A stretch of DNA of 64,000 nt from Pagrus major (GCF_040436345.1 NC_133216.1:164001-228000); one strand, 5' to 3'. Positions 41,687 to 53,560 are shown, numbered from the stretch's first letter. Translations and numbers: made by a program. The notes: generated by a model not told the origin, from the sequence alone.

Positions 41687-42290
41687 ATGATTATTGTGTT
41701 TACTGAATCTATCAAGAGCCGAAAAAGCTGCTTTAGAGCAAGACTGAGAGCTGGTGTTAAAGAGGAAAAGCAGAGACTGGTGACAGACCTTAACATCAAC
41801 AATACAAGAGATTTGTGGCAGGCGATCCAAAACATTACAGAACCAGAACCTCCATCATGTGTGAGGTCATGTTACCAGATGAGCTGAATTCATTTTATGG
41901 TCGCATTGATCCGTACCACAAAGTGTCAGCTGTAAAGTCTGTTCCAGCTTTAGAGGAACAGCCACTGTCAGTATCCACAGTGGATGGGAGAGTGACATTG
42001 AGTAAAGCTGCCTGGCCTGATAACAACCCTAGCCATGTACTGAAAACCTGTGCCAATCAGCAAGTTGATGTTATCATTGCCTGGTCCAATCCAGCCTGGA
42101 CCAGTATGCTTTCAGAGGATACCATATCCACTGCCCTCCACTCAGTCTTCAGGATATCAGACTTCATCAAAAACAGACACCAGACAGTTCAGATGGGCAG
42201 ACACATCTCCTCCTGGAGGAAATCTTTCTGAAGATGTGGCACAAATGTCCACTTGAACTTAAGGAAGAACTGAAAATTTGATGGGCAATG
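41687..42290 (+). mobile_element. CR1/L2-type LINE fragment (pre-RT region)
   Basis: + strand pieces KLRAGVKEEKQRLVTDL-like and NNTRDLWQAIQNIT (about 41780-41840), LPDELNSFYGRID (about 41870-41915), a linker, then FIKNRHQTVQMGRHISS (about 42160-42210). This is the order seen between endonuclease and RT of CR1/L2-type LINEs. Frameshifted and missing the RT core. Confidence 0.6.
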
Positions 42291-42580
42291 GTCACAGTGA
42301 CTGTGACCTCACAAAACACATTTTTGGCCATAACCAAAGGATTGATACGTTAATCATGACAAAATTTCACATGAATGTCTAATTGAATAAAATGGAAATG
42401 TATATCCAAAAGGTCAAAGGTCAACTCCACTGTGACATCATAAAGTTCTGCAAAAACACTTATTTGGCCCTTATTCAATGCCATAACTCAGGAACACAAG
42501 GGAGATTGTGACCATATTTTCAGACTTGATCACATCTGAACTGAACTGAATGTTGAATTGTAACTGCATCATGTGATAAA
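42270..42580. repeat. Dispersed teleost repeat (GGTCAAAGGTCA type)
   Basis: Contains GACCTCACAAAACACATTTT, TGGCCATAACCAAAGG, ATATCCAAAAGGTCAAAGG and CATAACTCAGGAACACAAGG, phrases I recall from a very common percomorph repeat. Non-coding; class unknown. Confidence 0.45.
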
Positions 42581-43888
42581 GCTCACGGTCAGTACTCTGT
42601 ACTCCTCTCTAAGTTAAGCTTCTCACACTTCAGACAGTGTTTCTCATTTGTTTTTTAAAAATGCAATTATTCAATTGTTACTGAAAAAAATAATCTTGAT
42701 CTTCTGTATTGATTTTAAAATTCAACTGATCACTTTTAAAATGTTAAATGGCCTTTCTCCAAATTCATGGGTGTATTGACCTCATATGTGTTTGGGCATT
42801 CCTTTAGTTTTCTGTATTCATCCTTGCTGGTAGTTCCTTAGTCCTGACTTGTGACCAAAGGCCTTACTGTTATAGCACCCAGAATGGGGAATACTGCCTA
42901 CTGAGATCAGACAGGTCAGCTCATTTGCACATTTTAAATCCCTCCATAAAACTTTATTTTATAGAAAAGCATGAATGACTATCAATATGTTGTTGAGTTT
43001 TACAGTGTCATCCCACTCTTGCATTTTACTGTCTTGTTTTCTTACCTTATTTCATCCACTGTTGTTTTGCGATTTCTATGTTTTCTCTTATTTTCAGTTT
43101 TCATTTGCTTTTGTTATTATCTGCAGTAAAGCCATTTCAAACCTTTTAAGATACGGCCTACAATATATAGTTATACAACCACATAACACAAATAATCATC
43201 CCAAATATTGTGATTTCGTTTTAGTGATTCGTGTATAGATACCTTAATGCACATTTTAAAATTCTGTTGGGATAAATAAGGACTTGCATTTTACATATGA
43301 CAGCAGAAAAGTACTTTTCAGTAAACCATGCTTTTATGTGACTATACTCCTTTGTGAGGAGAACCTGAAATTATTAAAAGTTCAGTGATTGCATTTCAAG
43401 CTGTCATCACTGCGTAGTTGAATTTTCATTTTCGGTTGTTCAGTTTCAAGTTACACAGTTAACAGCAACACACACACACACACTAAGAAAAGGACTGTAA
43501 CCTACACTATTTCTTTTAGGATGATATTGTTAAAAGGTCAACGAGGTGTTTTATTAGAAACAACTTTATCATCAGACCAACTTGTTTTGATAAACATGTT
43601 GTTGCTGGAGTTTGATGTCTTCATGATGTTTTCTGATCTCCATGCACACTATGCACAACGTAGATTGATATACTGTATATTATACTGTGTTTCAGTACAG
43701 GACTTTCATCACAGTGTGTTGCTGCTCCTACTACTGTTAAAATAGCAACTTTATACTTTTTATAACTTGTGAAAATAGAAAGGTTTAGTGATATGGTATT
43801 TATAGTAGGGACAGAATTTGTAGTATTGCTGTTGTAACACACTAAGAGGTCTACTACATACAACTACATACACAACAATATGTGAGAC
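42581..43888. other. Spacer, nothing recognised
   Basis: AT-rich. A short (CA)n lies at about 43470-43483. No gene seen. Confidence 0.35.
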
Positions 43889-43935
43889 ATTAATCAGAAT
43901 GCCTTTATTGTCATTCTGATTCTGATTAATTATTT
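43889..43935 (-). mobile_element. LINE 3' tail remnant
   Basis: AATCAGAATGCCTTTATTGT followed by CATTCTGATTCTGATT resembles the 3' tails of fish CR1/L2 LINEs (compare 6110-6150). Short, so uncertain. Confidence 0.4.
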
Positions 43936-44130
43936 AACAAATGACACATTTGACCATTGGTCATTCAATAATTCAAACCTTCAAACAAACCTTTGTTTAG
44001 ATATTTATTTTTAAGGCTTAGAATTCTTACATTTATAACCCATAACCAACATGCCAAACCAAACCTCACAGTTATTTTAGAATATTTTTATGTCACTGAA
44101 GCTGACAGAAAAAAACTACATGTTATTACA
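43936..44130. other. OR-11 3' flank
   Basis: AT-rich presumed 3' UTR of the - strand OR-11; nothing else seen. Confidence 0.4.
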
Positions 44131-45057
44131 TTACATTTTCCCAAACAAAATACTTTTACATATGATGTGGATTTTTGTCAAATTCATTCCATATAGTAAA
44201 GGGTTGTAGAGCGGTTGGCAAATGATAAAGTATAAAGATAAAAAAATGCGCAATATAATGGGTGCACTGCTCATATCAAACCTGCTCTGTACTATTTCAA
44301 GGAAACACCCACAAGAGAAGTTGAGCAGAGAAGCGAGGTGAGGTGTGCAGGTACTGACGGCTTTCTGTCTCGTCTGTTTAGAGCCCCATAAACACACTTT
44401 AAAAATCTTTGTATAAGTGTAAAGGATTAGTACTGTAAGACCAAATAAGACTATGAATGTGTAAATTAATCCATACAAATTATTGACTGTAGTGTCATAG
44501 CATGCCAATTTTACAACAGAGTAGTTGTTACAGTACACTCCGTCAACAATGTTGTCACAAAGCTGTAAAGAGGCATTCAGTGATATCATGACAATAATTG
44601 CAAGAAGAGGGAAAAACCATGTCAGAGCAATAAGCACGGCAACCTTGTTAGATGTCATACGTGTGTTATATTGCAGAGGATAACAGATAGCAAGATATCT
44701 GTCATAAGACATGACGGCTAAATTATAAAACTGTACGTTGACATACGTATACAAAACGAAAATCTGCAGGTAACAAAGAGAAGCAGAAACAGTGTGAATG
44801 TCAGAGAGAATCTGAGTCAGAAGGAACGGAAACAACCCTGAACTACCATACAGTTCATTTACAAACAGGCTGCACAGGAACATGTACATAGGTTCATGTA
44901 AGCTTCTGTTCATACAGATAACCACAATGAGCAGCAGGTTGACACAAATGATTAAAATATAAAAACACATAAAAATCAAGAAAAATAAGTATTTAAAAAG
45001 GCCAATATCAAAGTAGGCACCAAAAGTGAAATATGAAACCTTTGAAGAGTTCATCAT
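44131..45057 (-). CDS. Olfactory receptor OR-11 (308 aa)
   Basis: Intact OR and first of four consecutive - strand ORs. N-terminus MMNSSKVSYFTFGAYFDIGL. Distinctive residues: ICL3 VCLWGSKQTRQK (Leu-Trp for Phe-Ser), ECL2 LQLCDNIVDGVYCNNYSVVKLAC (Asp for Gly after the first Cys), TM7 FIICQPLYNPLLYGMNLTKI. TM4 is VAVLIALTWFFPLLAIIVMI. DRYLAIC and KAVSTCTPHL are intact; TM2-TM3 is of the cluster-wide type. The start is ATGATG in the ACAATCATG context. Confidence 0.95.
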   Translation of the reverse strand: MMNSSKVSYFTFGAYFDIGLFKYLFFLIFMCFYILIICVNLLLIVVICMNRSLHEPMYMFLCSLFVNELYGSSGLFPFLLTQILSDIHTVSASLCYLQIFVLYTYVNVQFYNLAVMSYDRYLAICYPLQYNTRMTSNKVAVLIALTWFFPLLAIIVMISLNASLQLCDNIVDGVYCNNYSVVKLACYDTTVNNLYGLIYTFIVLFGLTVLILYTYTKIFKVCLWGSKQTRQKAVSTCTPHLASLLNFSCGCFLEIVQSRFDMSSAPIILRIFLSLYFIICQPLYNPLLYGMNLTKIHIICKSILFGKM

Positions 45058-46145
45058 GATTGTCTTTTTGGTTCACAACACAACAATTAATTTGCACAGG
45101 GTGAACATTTTGCAATGTTTCATTTTTAAGTAGACGTGTAGAAATTTAAATCGTTTAAATGTCAAAATTGCTAATATTGAACTCACCACATTGACGCACA
45201 AGCATTTCAGTCTGTGAACAGTAAAAAAAAAAAAACTAAAAAAAAACAGTTCTTACAAAACCAAGATAGATTATCTAAAATTACAATTCCATACTTTAAA
45301 GTCAATATAATGTTAAAGAACACAGTTTACATTTTGTGTATTTCTGCATTCTGCTGTGCTGGTAAGACTCCTCCTTAACTGAGCGTAAATGCTGCTTCTT
45401 TTAAACTCTACAAGTCAGATGATGAGCACATCAGCAGTGACTTCATCAACAAAGGACACATCTAACTGATGTCTGAAAAAACACATACACTTTATTAAAT
45501 AAAAGTAAGAATTATTTCTTATAACATATCAGCATGGATTGTTCCAAATAATTCTGAAATTCTTTTCATGAAATTTCTTGAAAAAAAAATGTAATAACCT
45601 TGATTATATTCATGGGGCTGTATTCCAAATACTTTCTGAGTTGTGCATTTTAGTGATTCTTCATGTGTAATCTCTGCCTCACCAATGTCATATTTTTCAC
45701 TGGTGTGGTTTACCCAACATTAATAGGGAATTGGGTCCAGTTTGGAGTCTGACTCCTAACCCATGTTAGTAAGTTTACTTAATGTCACTTAAGTTCATTT
45801 CACATTCCTTCATTCATTTTTTCTTTTCTATAAATCACTTTCCATCGATGATATTACTACACTTTGCATTGCTTCAACCCCAGGAATCCTAAAAATGCTC
45901 ACTTTTCTTCAATTAAATTCACTTCATTTTAATTTACAAAACTTCACTCGACTCACAGTTAACTCACTTTGCTTCACTTTTTACTCCCTTACTTATTAAG
46001 ATGTCCGTTATGCTTTGTCATATCTGTATATGTGAAAGGAAAAAAGAGGGTTTATAGTCATTATTTTATTTTATTTTTCAATTATTCTATCGTTGTCTTC
46101 TTTTATTTTGTTTCTTTTTTATTTATCACTTTTCTCCCCTTTGCT
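45058..46145. other. OR-11 upstream and spacer
   Basis: Contains the OR-11 promoter module (separate entry) and an A-rich run at about 45225-45247. Otherwise AT-rich with nothing recognised. Confidence 0.35.
45365..45447 (-). promoter_or_regulatory. OR promoter module upstream of OR-11
   Basis: On - : TGAAGTCACTGCTGATGTGC, AGTTTAAAAGAAGCAGCATT, CGCTCAGTTAAGGAGGAGTC. About 307 bp before the ATG. The spacing between upstream octamer and TTTAAA box is kept. Confidence 0.55.
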
Positions 46146-46225
46146 TCCGACTCTTGAGCTGCTGCAACAAGTGAATTTCCCCAGTGAGGGATCAAAAAAG
46201 TTAAATTTTATTGAATGATTCTAAT
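46146..46225 (+). mobile_element. LINE 3' end remnant
   Basis: GAGCTGCTGCAACAAGTGAA, TTTCCCCAGTGAGGGATCAA, then AAAAAGTTAAATTTTATTGA: the usual 3' end of fish Rex1/L2-type LINEs. Only the tail is recognised; the AT-rich sequence before it shows no RT. Confidence 0.5.
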
Positions 46226-46724
46226 TATGAATAAAGTCACAAAACGCTCTTTGAATTAAACTCATTTCTGAAGATGATGATTTTAAAAAGGTAGAACATT
46301 GCTACATTTAGTCACTGGAAGAGTCTGCACTTTATTCAACCAGTTTCATCAAAGGGCCTTAATCTACATGTATGAAGTTCTAAGAAAGACCCCACACTTG
46401 TTTTACCACTTATAAAACTGAGTAACTAAGTAAAATTTCAATAATCAGGATTGGAATTGTTTTCCGTTCTCAATAGCTCAATGGTCTTTAAACATCAAAA
46501 AAGTCACCATTAGAACCATTAAAGTGAATCTTAGCGATTTAAAGACTATTCAGCACAAACACCTTTCTTTTATATTATTTTTTTATTTTTTTATGTATTC
46601 TACTTTTAACTTGTTTTTAACAATGTTGTCAACACTTGCCACAGACTGCCAAAACATATATTTTCATGCAGCTTTTCTCATACTACAGAAAAAGAGGAAA
46701 TATGAGATTTTAAACATCATGAGC
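46226..46724. other. OR-12 3' flank and spacer
   Basis: Nothing recognised beyond presumed 3' UTR of OR-12. Confidence 0.35.
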
Positions 46725-47654
46725 TCACTTTTGACCAAAAACAAGATTTTTACACATGATGCGAATTTTGGTCAAGTTCAGTCCATACAGTACAGGATTG
46801 AAGAGCGGTTGACATGTCAGCCAGTATAATGATAAAAAGATGCGCAAGATATGAGGTACATGCTTCATATTAAACCTGCTCTGTACAATTTCAAAGAAAC
46901 ACCCACAAGAAAAGTTGAGCAGGGAAGCGAGGTGAGGTGAGCAGGTACTGAGAGCTTTCTGTCTCGCCTGTTTAGAGCCAGAAAAACAAACTCTAAGAAT
47001 CTTTATATATGTGTAAAAAATTAAAATTACAACACAAATTGTTGCAATTGTGTAAGCTATTCCATAGACATTATTGACTGTGGTGTCAAAACATGCTAGT
47101 TTGACAACAGAGTAGTTGTCACAGTACACTTTGTTAATGACATTTCCACACAGCTGTAAAGAGGCACTTAAAGATATCAAAACAGTGATTGCAAGAAAAG
47201 GGTATAACCATGTTAGAGTGATAAGTATGGCTGTCTTGTTGTGATTCATATGCATGTTGTACTGTAGAGGGCAACAAATAGCAAGATATCTGTCATAAGA
47301 CATGACTGCTAAATTACAAAACTCCACATTTGCATATGTGTACACACAGAAAATCTGCAGGAAGCAAAAAGGAACAGAAACAGTGTGAATGTCAGAGAGA
47401 ATCTGAACCAGAAGGAGTGGAAACAACCCTGAACTACCATACAGTTCATTTACAAACAGACTGCACAGAAGAATGTACATGGGCTCATGTAAGCTTCTGT
47501 TCATACAGATAACCACAATGAGCAAAATATTAGCACAAACAGTTAAAATATATAATGACAGAATAATCATGAAAGATAAGTACTCAAAAAGCCCAGCGTC
47601 AAAGTAGGCACTCAGAGTGAAATATGACAATTTTGTTGAGTTTATCATCATCAT
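46725..47654 (-). CDS. Olfactory receptor OR-12 (309 aa)
   Basis: Intact OR. Three consecutive ATG codons start the frame (MMMINSTKLSYF); the third (47648) aligns with the family start ATGATAAAC. The TM2-TM3 block is partly diverged (PMYILLCSLFVNELYG, LVQILSDIHTVSVPFCF). ICL3/TM6 reads KQARQKALSTCSPHL, with Ala for Thr, Leu for Val and Ser for Thr against the consensus. TM5 (AYTIATICVVILIFYTYIKI) is one or two residues short compared with neighbours. Close to OR-13 in TM7 and tail (LYWLTCQPLFNPVLYGLNLTKI). DRYLAIC intact. Confidence 0.95.
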   Translation of the reverse strand: MMMINSTKLSYFTLSAYFDAGLFEYLSFMIILSLYILTVCANILLIVVICMNRSLHEPMYILLCSLFVNELYGSSGLFPLLLVQILSDIHTVSVPFCFLQIFCVYTYANVEFCNLAVMSYDRYLAICCPLQYNMHMNHNKTAILITLTWLYPFLAITVLISLSASLQLCGNVINKVYCDNYSVVKLACFDTTVNNVYGIAYTIATICVVILIFYTYIKILRVCFSGSKQARQKALSTCSPHLASLLNFSCGCFFEIVQSRFNMKHVPHILRIFLSLYWLTCQPLFNPVLYGLNLTKIRIMCKNLVFGQK

Positions 47655-47790
47655 CCTGTTGGTTCACAGAACATTTACACTGCATGAACCATTTGAAATG
47701 AGTATTTCCTTTTTGATCTGGATGAAAAATTGTTAAACAATTGTAAATTGTAAAAACAAATGTGACAGGTAAGCTTCAGGTTGTCAACCG

Positions 47791-47880
47791 GTGACTTCCT
47801 CCTAACTGAGCTGAAACTCTGCTTCTGCTTCTTTTCAAACATCACTATACAGGATACACCCACAGCAGCAGTCACAACAA
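47791..47880 (-). promoter_or_regulatory. OR promoter module upstream of OR-12
   Basis: On - : GTGACTGCTGCTGTGGGTGT, TTTGAAAAGAAGCAGAAGC (a TTTGAAA variant of the TTTAAA box), CAGCTCAGTTAGGAGGAAGT. About 136 bp before the ATG. Confidence 0.55.
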
Positions 47881-48380
47881 CTTCTCACATACAAGTGGAG
47901 GCTGGGTCTCTGTTGGGCACCTCAAGGCCCTTTTACAGGATGGGACATTAAGGTCAGCTAATAACACAGGGGTCACCTTAAGGCCAACAACTCTGTCCTA
48001 AATGCCAAGAAGCGCTAAATTATGGTGCTAGGATTTACAAAAGGGTGCATGAATAGATTGAATTACTTTTTTTTCTGAAGGGAATGTATTAAACAGTCAT
48101 TTCCTGATGTTTTTCAAGCTTTGGGAAATTTTCTCAATCCATATGCGTTTGTGTTGCCCAGGAAACAGTACTGGTGTGAAATTTGCACTTCTGAGCCTTC
48201 AAGCAGATTTTTTCTCCAAAAGCCTTTGGAGGACCTGGTGGACATGGGAGACATGATTGTGTTGGAGATGATCATCCAGTTTAAATCAGATCCATTGGCT
48301 GAGTAGCCAAAACCCACCACACATAAACAACTACAGTGATATTGGGTTTCACTTGATCCAGCTTAAATCAGCATTTCATG
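47881..48380. other. Spacer upstream of OR-12
   Basis: No gene recognised. Small overlapping frames at 48114-48320 on both strands have no features. Confidence 0.3.
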
Positions 48381-49640
48381 AGGAACTCCAGCTGGGTTGC
48401 TGTGCCCCTCACCAAACTCACTTCGTCCTCCACTCCATTTTCCTGGACCTCTGAATTCCCTTTTTTTTCAGTGTTAGAAAGTGCCTTCACCTCCGTCCCC
48501 ATCTTCGTACAACTCATTAGTTTATTGTTGAGGTGGATGTTTCTCACACTGGTGTTGGGGCAGTACCGTGTCAGTGCTCCATTCTAGACCCAAATGGCTG
48601 AACTCCAGTCAAGCTGGTGGGCTGTGTTTTTTGGTAGGTAACTTCACCCTCACTGACAGTCCTTGTTCAAGAAATGCTAAACCAGATGCTCTCTTGCCTG
48701 TGTACATGAGAAGTCTCCCTCCCGCCAGGACACCATCCTCCCTTCTATGTGTGCAGAAGTTTCCTGAGAGATGGATTCTGTTGCAAGAGAGGCTCAACAT
48801 AAACAAACGGACCCAGGTAATGGTTCACCTAATTGTCTTTTTGTTTCTGACTCAGCTTGTTCTCCGGTTCTCCAGCTGGTGCATGGTTTCTGCTTTGCTT
48901 GCCATCCAGAAGTGAACCGCACTCTGTCCCTCCTCAACAGACAGACTACTGCTGGCCCAACAGAGACAGTTACCAAGACTTTTTGACGTCCAACAACATT
49001 TTCTTATCTCCCTGACCACCACGACCACTGATTGTCCTCTTTTGAGGCCTCCTCGGGATCAGTCATCACTTGGGGATGAACTTGAGGTTGGCCTCAGTCC
49101 AAATGCACCTTTGCAGTTGCCGTGAGATTTAGAGTGACGACCGCTCTGCTCTGCTTCACTCTGCAGACCACAACCGACATATCGATGCCCGGCACCAGAC
49201 CCCGGCACCAGAATACCAACCAGGTCTTAAAGTTTGGCTTTCTTCATGGGGGGGTAATCCATGAGTTTCTGGTATTTCTTCACTGCCCTGGTGTCGCTTG
49301 TATTCCCCCATCTGTTTCTCTTTGTTTGTATGTCTGTGTTGTGGGTGTGGCGCTGCTCTCCTTCCAGCTCCCTAATTGCTGTTCAGCTGACACACCTGTT
49401 CCAAGCAGCTTACCTGCACTTCATCATCCCATCAACCCTTCAGTACATCAAGCCTGGTTCCTCACACAGTAGATTGTCCAGTTTGCCAACATAGCACTAA
49501 CCCTACAAGTTAACACTACTTCTGTGATTCCTCATGTTGCTTTTATTAAATCCTCCCTGGTCCACCACTCTTCACTGTTCGCTCAGCACACTGCCTCCCA
49601 GCCATTCACTTGCCTCCATAACTCCATAACGGTAACATGC
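48381..49640 (+). mobile_element. Ty3/Gypsy-type LTR retroelement fossil (integrase end and putative LTR)
   Basis: Pyrimidine-rich, coding-like stretch unlike the AT-rich surroundings. At about 49155-49250 the + strand has an integrase C-terminal-like segment (PAPEYQP, KVWLS type). From about 49255-49620, CTGTTTCTCTTTGTTTGTAT and GCTGACACACCTGTTCC recall LTRs of fish Gypsy elements. Broken with many breaks; only the 3' part is recognised, and the family is from memory. Confidence 0.4.
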
Positions 49641-50411
49641 CGTTAAATAACCATTTGTTCCGATCTTTGTTCTAATCTAATCTCTCTTTGAGCTGACCAA
49701 AGCCAACAAGGTAGAATAAGTTCTTCATTGTCTGATCTTTAGGTGCTTCAGATGCAGAGCACAATAACAAAAAACGATAGCTCATATAGCACAGATAGCT
49801 GTGTGCAAAATAACATTAAATACAACAGTCCTTCATTTGAGTTTAAGTTTATAGACTTTGCCAATTTACAGGCCTTTAAACAGGACTCTAACACAGCATT
49901 AGTGGTCAGAATTTATTTAAGAGATTTACATCATTTCTTTACATATTTTTCAATAAATGAACACATACAGACAGCCTTACTGTTGATGCTGCTGTGTCTA
50001 CGTGTCACAGCATCCTTTTCTTCAGATATTTTAATAATTTTAGAAGCCGAGGATTTGTTTTTAGAATTTACTCATTTGTAGCTTACACGCAAATCATTAA
50101 TTTCTCTCGTGGTCTTTACACGCTGTGACACATATGACATCCTCTATCCTTAAACACTCAATTCAGATAAGAAAAACTCTACAAAAGCTGTTAAAAGGAA
50201 AGAGTTAAAACCTCAACAAGAGCAACAGAGGTGGGATCATTCTGGACAGACCTGCAATGCAAAAGGTGTCGTCTTTAGACAGCTGGACCAGAAGGACAAT
50301 TACTCTCTGGAAAAAACGACGTTAATGTTTGATAAATAAAATATAAATACTATAACATTAAGTAAATATTAAGTGTTATAAGGTAAATCGATCCAAGCAG
50401 ATTGTAAAAAG
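49641..50411. other. Spacer, OR-13 3' flank
   Basis: An open frame at 49743-50081 (+) of 112 aa has no recognisable features. Otherwise nothing seen. Confidence 0.3.
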
Positions 50412-51350
50412 TTACATTTTACCAAACACAATATTTTTACATGTAATGCGAATTTTGGTTATATTCAGTCCATAGAGTACAGGATTGAAGAGCGGTTGAC
50501 ATGTCAGCCAGTATAATGATAAAAAGATGCGTAACATATGAGGTACATGTTTCATATTAAACCTGTTTTGTACTATTTCAAAGAAACACCCACAAGAGAA
50601 GTTGAGCAGAGAAGCGAGGTGAGGTGTGCAGGTACTGACGGCTTTCTGTCTCGTCTGTTTAGAGCCACAGAAACAAACTATAAGAATCTTTATATATGTG
50701 TAAAATATTGCAAGAACAATAATAATGAATGTAAAAGTGTAAACTATTCCATAGATGTTATTTACTGTTGTGTTAGAGCATGCCAATCTGACAATAGAGT
50801 AGTTGTCACAGTACACTTTGTTAATGGTGTTCCCACACAGCTGTAAAGAGGCACTTAAAGATATCAAAATAAAAATAGCAAGAAATGGATATAACCATGT
50901 TAGAGCAATAAGAATAGTAATCTTGTTTGATGTCATGCGTGTGTTATACTGTAGAGGACAGCAGATAGCAAGATATCTGTCATAAGACATGACAGCTAAA
51001 TTACTAAATTCTATACTTGCATAAGTGTACACACAGAAAATCTGCAGGAAACAAAATGAAGCAGAAACAGTGTGAATGTCAGAGAGAACCTGAAGCAGAA
51101 GGAACGGAAACAACCCTGAACTACCATACAGTTCATTTACAAACAGGCTGCACAGGAACATGTACATAGGTTCATGTAAGCTCCTGTTCACACAGATAAC
51201 CACAATGAGCAGCAGGTTGGCACTGACAATTAAAATATATAAAGACAAAATAATCAGGAAATACAAGTATTTAAAAACTGCAGTGTCAAAGTAGGCAGCA
51301 AGGGTGAAATATGAAGATGTTGTAGTGTTTAACATGATTTGCAGATCCAT
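50412..51350 (-). CDS. Olfactory receptor OR-13 (312 or 307 aa)
   Basis: Intact OR. There are two possible starts: 51350 (MDLQIMLNTTTSSYF) or 51335, which aligns with the family ATG (ATCATGTTAAAC) and which I favour. The N-terminal sequon is NTT. ICL3 reads VCFCGSKQTRQK with an unusual second Cys. TM5 (IVYTFTFIIIVLAIFYTYIK) is close to OR-12's length. TM7 and tail (LYWLTCQPLFNPVLYGLNITKI) pair it with OR-12 and OR-14. TM2-TM3 is of the cluster-wide type with VNRSLHEPMYMFL. DRYLAIC and KAVSTCTPHL intact. Confidence 0.95.
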   Translation of the reverse strand: MDLQIMLNTTTSSYFTLAAYFDTAVFKYLYFLIILSLYILIVSANLLLIVVICVNRSLHEPMYMFLCSLFVNELYGSSGLFPFLLLQVLSDIHTVSASFCFLQIFCVYTYASIEFSNLAVMSYDRYLAICCPLQYNTRMTSNKITILIALTWLYPFLAIFILISLSASLQLCGNTINKVYCDNYSIVRLACSNTTVNNIYGIVYTFTFIIIVLAIFYTYIKILIVCFCGSKQTRQKAVSTCTPHLASLLNFSCGCFFEIVQNRFNMKHVPHMLRIFLSLYWLTCQPLFNPVLYGLNITKIRITCKNIVFGKM

Positions 51351-51619
51351 GAGTTATTCTGACATTAAGTCATGTGTTTCAGCCAAATGTTGATCAAACC
51401 TACATTACTAGTGGAGTTCCCTTCTAGAGATGCCAAGTGTGTATAATTCCATTTGGTGGATTTGCTGGTTTGAATACGTTTTGCTTATGTAAATCATCTG
51501 CAATAGCACATAACAGTAGTCAGTCTACTAACAACTACTAGAGGTGGAATAAAAGCAACACAGTTAATGACACTGCATAAATCCTACCATGTATCTCCTG
51601 TTCTGTTGTAGCAACGGTG

Positions 51620-51708
51620 TGAGTCCCTCCTAACTGAGCTGAAACTCTGTCTCCGTTTCTTTTTAACCTTTTAAAGTCGGGAAACACCCACAGCAACAGT
51701 CTGACCTC
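51620..51708 (-). promoter_or_regulatory. OR promoter module upstream of OR-13
   Basis: On - : GAGGTCAGACTGTTGCTGTG, CTTTAAAAGGTTAAAAAGAA, GAGTTTCAGCTCAGTTAGGA, GGGACTCACA. One of the clearest examples; about 270 bp before the ATG. Confidence 0.6.
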
Positions 51709-52100
51709 CTTATCAGTGGGACTGCTTGTTATTGATTTCTAATTTTTCAAGAAGTATTTCAGACTGCTTACTGTTATCAATTCTAGAAAAAGTTATGTCA
51801 GTTTAAACCAACACTTAAACTAAAAGGAAGAACTCTTCGTGTCTCATCCAGGTTTGGTTGAAGTGACTCTCAGAACCCAACCTTATTCTAGTACTGGCAG
51901 ACCATGACATTATCCTTTTTTTGTACAGTAGCCAGAGAAAGTCTTTCAGATAAGGAAAGTGTAAGGAATCTGTAGTTTTTGATTGCTTTGTGAATTTCTC
52001 ATGGATGTTCAAGCTCAAAAATCTCTCACATTGGGGCACAAAATGTTTTTTAATTGTCATAAAAATACACCAAGTAAAATGCCAACACAAAGGCTCTATC
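51709..52100. other. Spacer upstream of OR-13
   Basis: Nothing recognised. Confidence 0.3.
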
Positions 52101-53560
52101 CTCTAATAGTTCTATCCATGTGAATCACAAACAGAAATGGTGACAAAGCATCTTTGAACCAATGGCCCAATGAGAACACCCTTTTCTTGCCAGGAGTGTG
52201 GTCACAGCTCTCAGTTCAGTTATACAAGGACAAAATGACCTCAATAGCAATGGCGCCTGTAGCCCATGATCCTCAAGCACTGTCCCACTGGATAGATAAA
52301 CTTCCACAACGTCTCTAATATCTTGGCCAAAGTAAACAGCTGTGCAACAACTCAGACAAAATCTGCATTGCTCTTGTTTTTCAGCACCCTGGTATAAGCT
52401 GTACTAGTGAGTCCTTCTAAGGGCTGCATCGTAGGCAACTGGACATGTTTCAGGGGGCATTCATGTGTGTTGCTAGGGCTAGGTGAGCCCAGGTGTGAAT
52501 GGTTGTTAAGCTGTCTGGGGAGGGAACTCAGTACAGCATTGTAGGTGGGTGATAAGTAATGTCGTAGGCCATCTCCTCTGTTCAAAGAAGGTTGCCTACA
52601 ATACAGCACTGACCTGGATGACTGAGAACTTTCATCAACATGTTTACTAGTGAGGTTGAGCAGTTTGATAACCTCCACAGGTACACAAAGTTCTTTGAGG
52701 ACAATCAAAAGTCTTCCACCATTGCCTCCCTGAACTCATCCCACTCTCACAAACAAGGTTTTTGTTTTGACCACAAAGGCTGCAGCCTCCGAATACTGGT
52801 TCAAGAGTTCCTTGGGACAACCAAGTTGCACAGGACTCCAACTTCTTTCACTGCTGCTGTCCAGCAGTTGCTTTTCTTAGTTGCTGCTACAAGAGGGACC
52901 ATAGACCTTCTGGTCACAACTTTGAGAAGCCACGCCTGCAATGGAGGCTCTGAGCATAGCCCACTTGGATTCCTTCAAAGTTGGTCACTGAAGATCTTGA
53001 AGATCACTGAAGTAAACAGAGGCCTCAGCCAGATGTTCTGAATAAACCCTCAGTATTTATTTGGATTTATACGGTCTGCCCAGAACCCTCCCCTTCTTCA
53101 TGATGCAACTCATCCCTGGTACCAGGAACACTTGTGAACCACTTATTAATGCCAGCAGGGAGGTTATTACAGAGGAAGGGTGCATGCAGCCTGCTGACTT
53201 CTGTTTATCTCCTGGACACAGCTCAGGATGGGATGTGAGGATTAAGGACTACAGACATTAGTATTCAGAAGCACCTTGAGCTGACACGGATAGGGAGCCG
53301 ATGAAGTGAAGCTTGTTGTGATATGGTCGTTTTATAGTTTTAATTAAATTCTAAAAACAAAACATCACACACAGTGGAACTTACCAGCAAAGGGCAAGTC
53401 CAACTCTCAGACCATTCCAGTCTGCTGCCACTCCACCAGACCATTCACACCCCCTATAAGCTACTCCCATCAGGCAGATGCTCCAGAGCACCTCTGGTCA
53501 GAAAGACAACTTGCAATATCCATTTTAAACAAGACCAAATAGACACTACTTTGTCTGCAG
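52101..53560. other. Coding-like, probably transposon-derived region
   Basis: Higher GC than the surroundings, with overlapping open frames on both strands (for example 52352-52708 -, 52647-52841 -, 52640-53041 +) but no domain I can name. The - frame at 52352-52708 contains YNAVLSSLPRQLNNHSHLG. I suspect an old mobile element; class undetermined. Confidence 0.3.

Noticed and set aside
52352-52708. 118-aa - frame considered as a host gene exon
   Set aside because: Lies in a repeat-like, frame-shifting region without start context or splice sites; more likely old mobile DNA, left unnamed.
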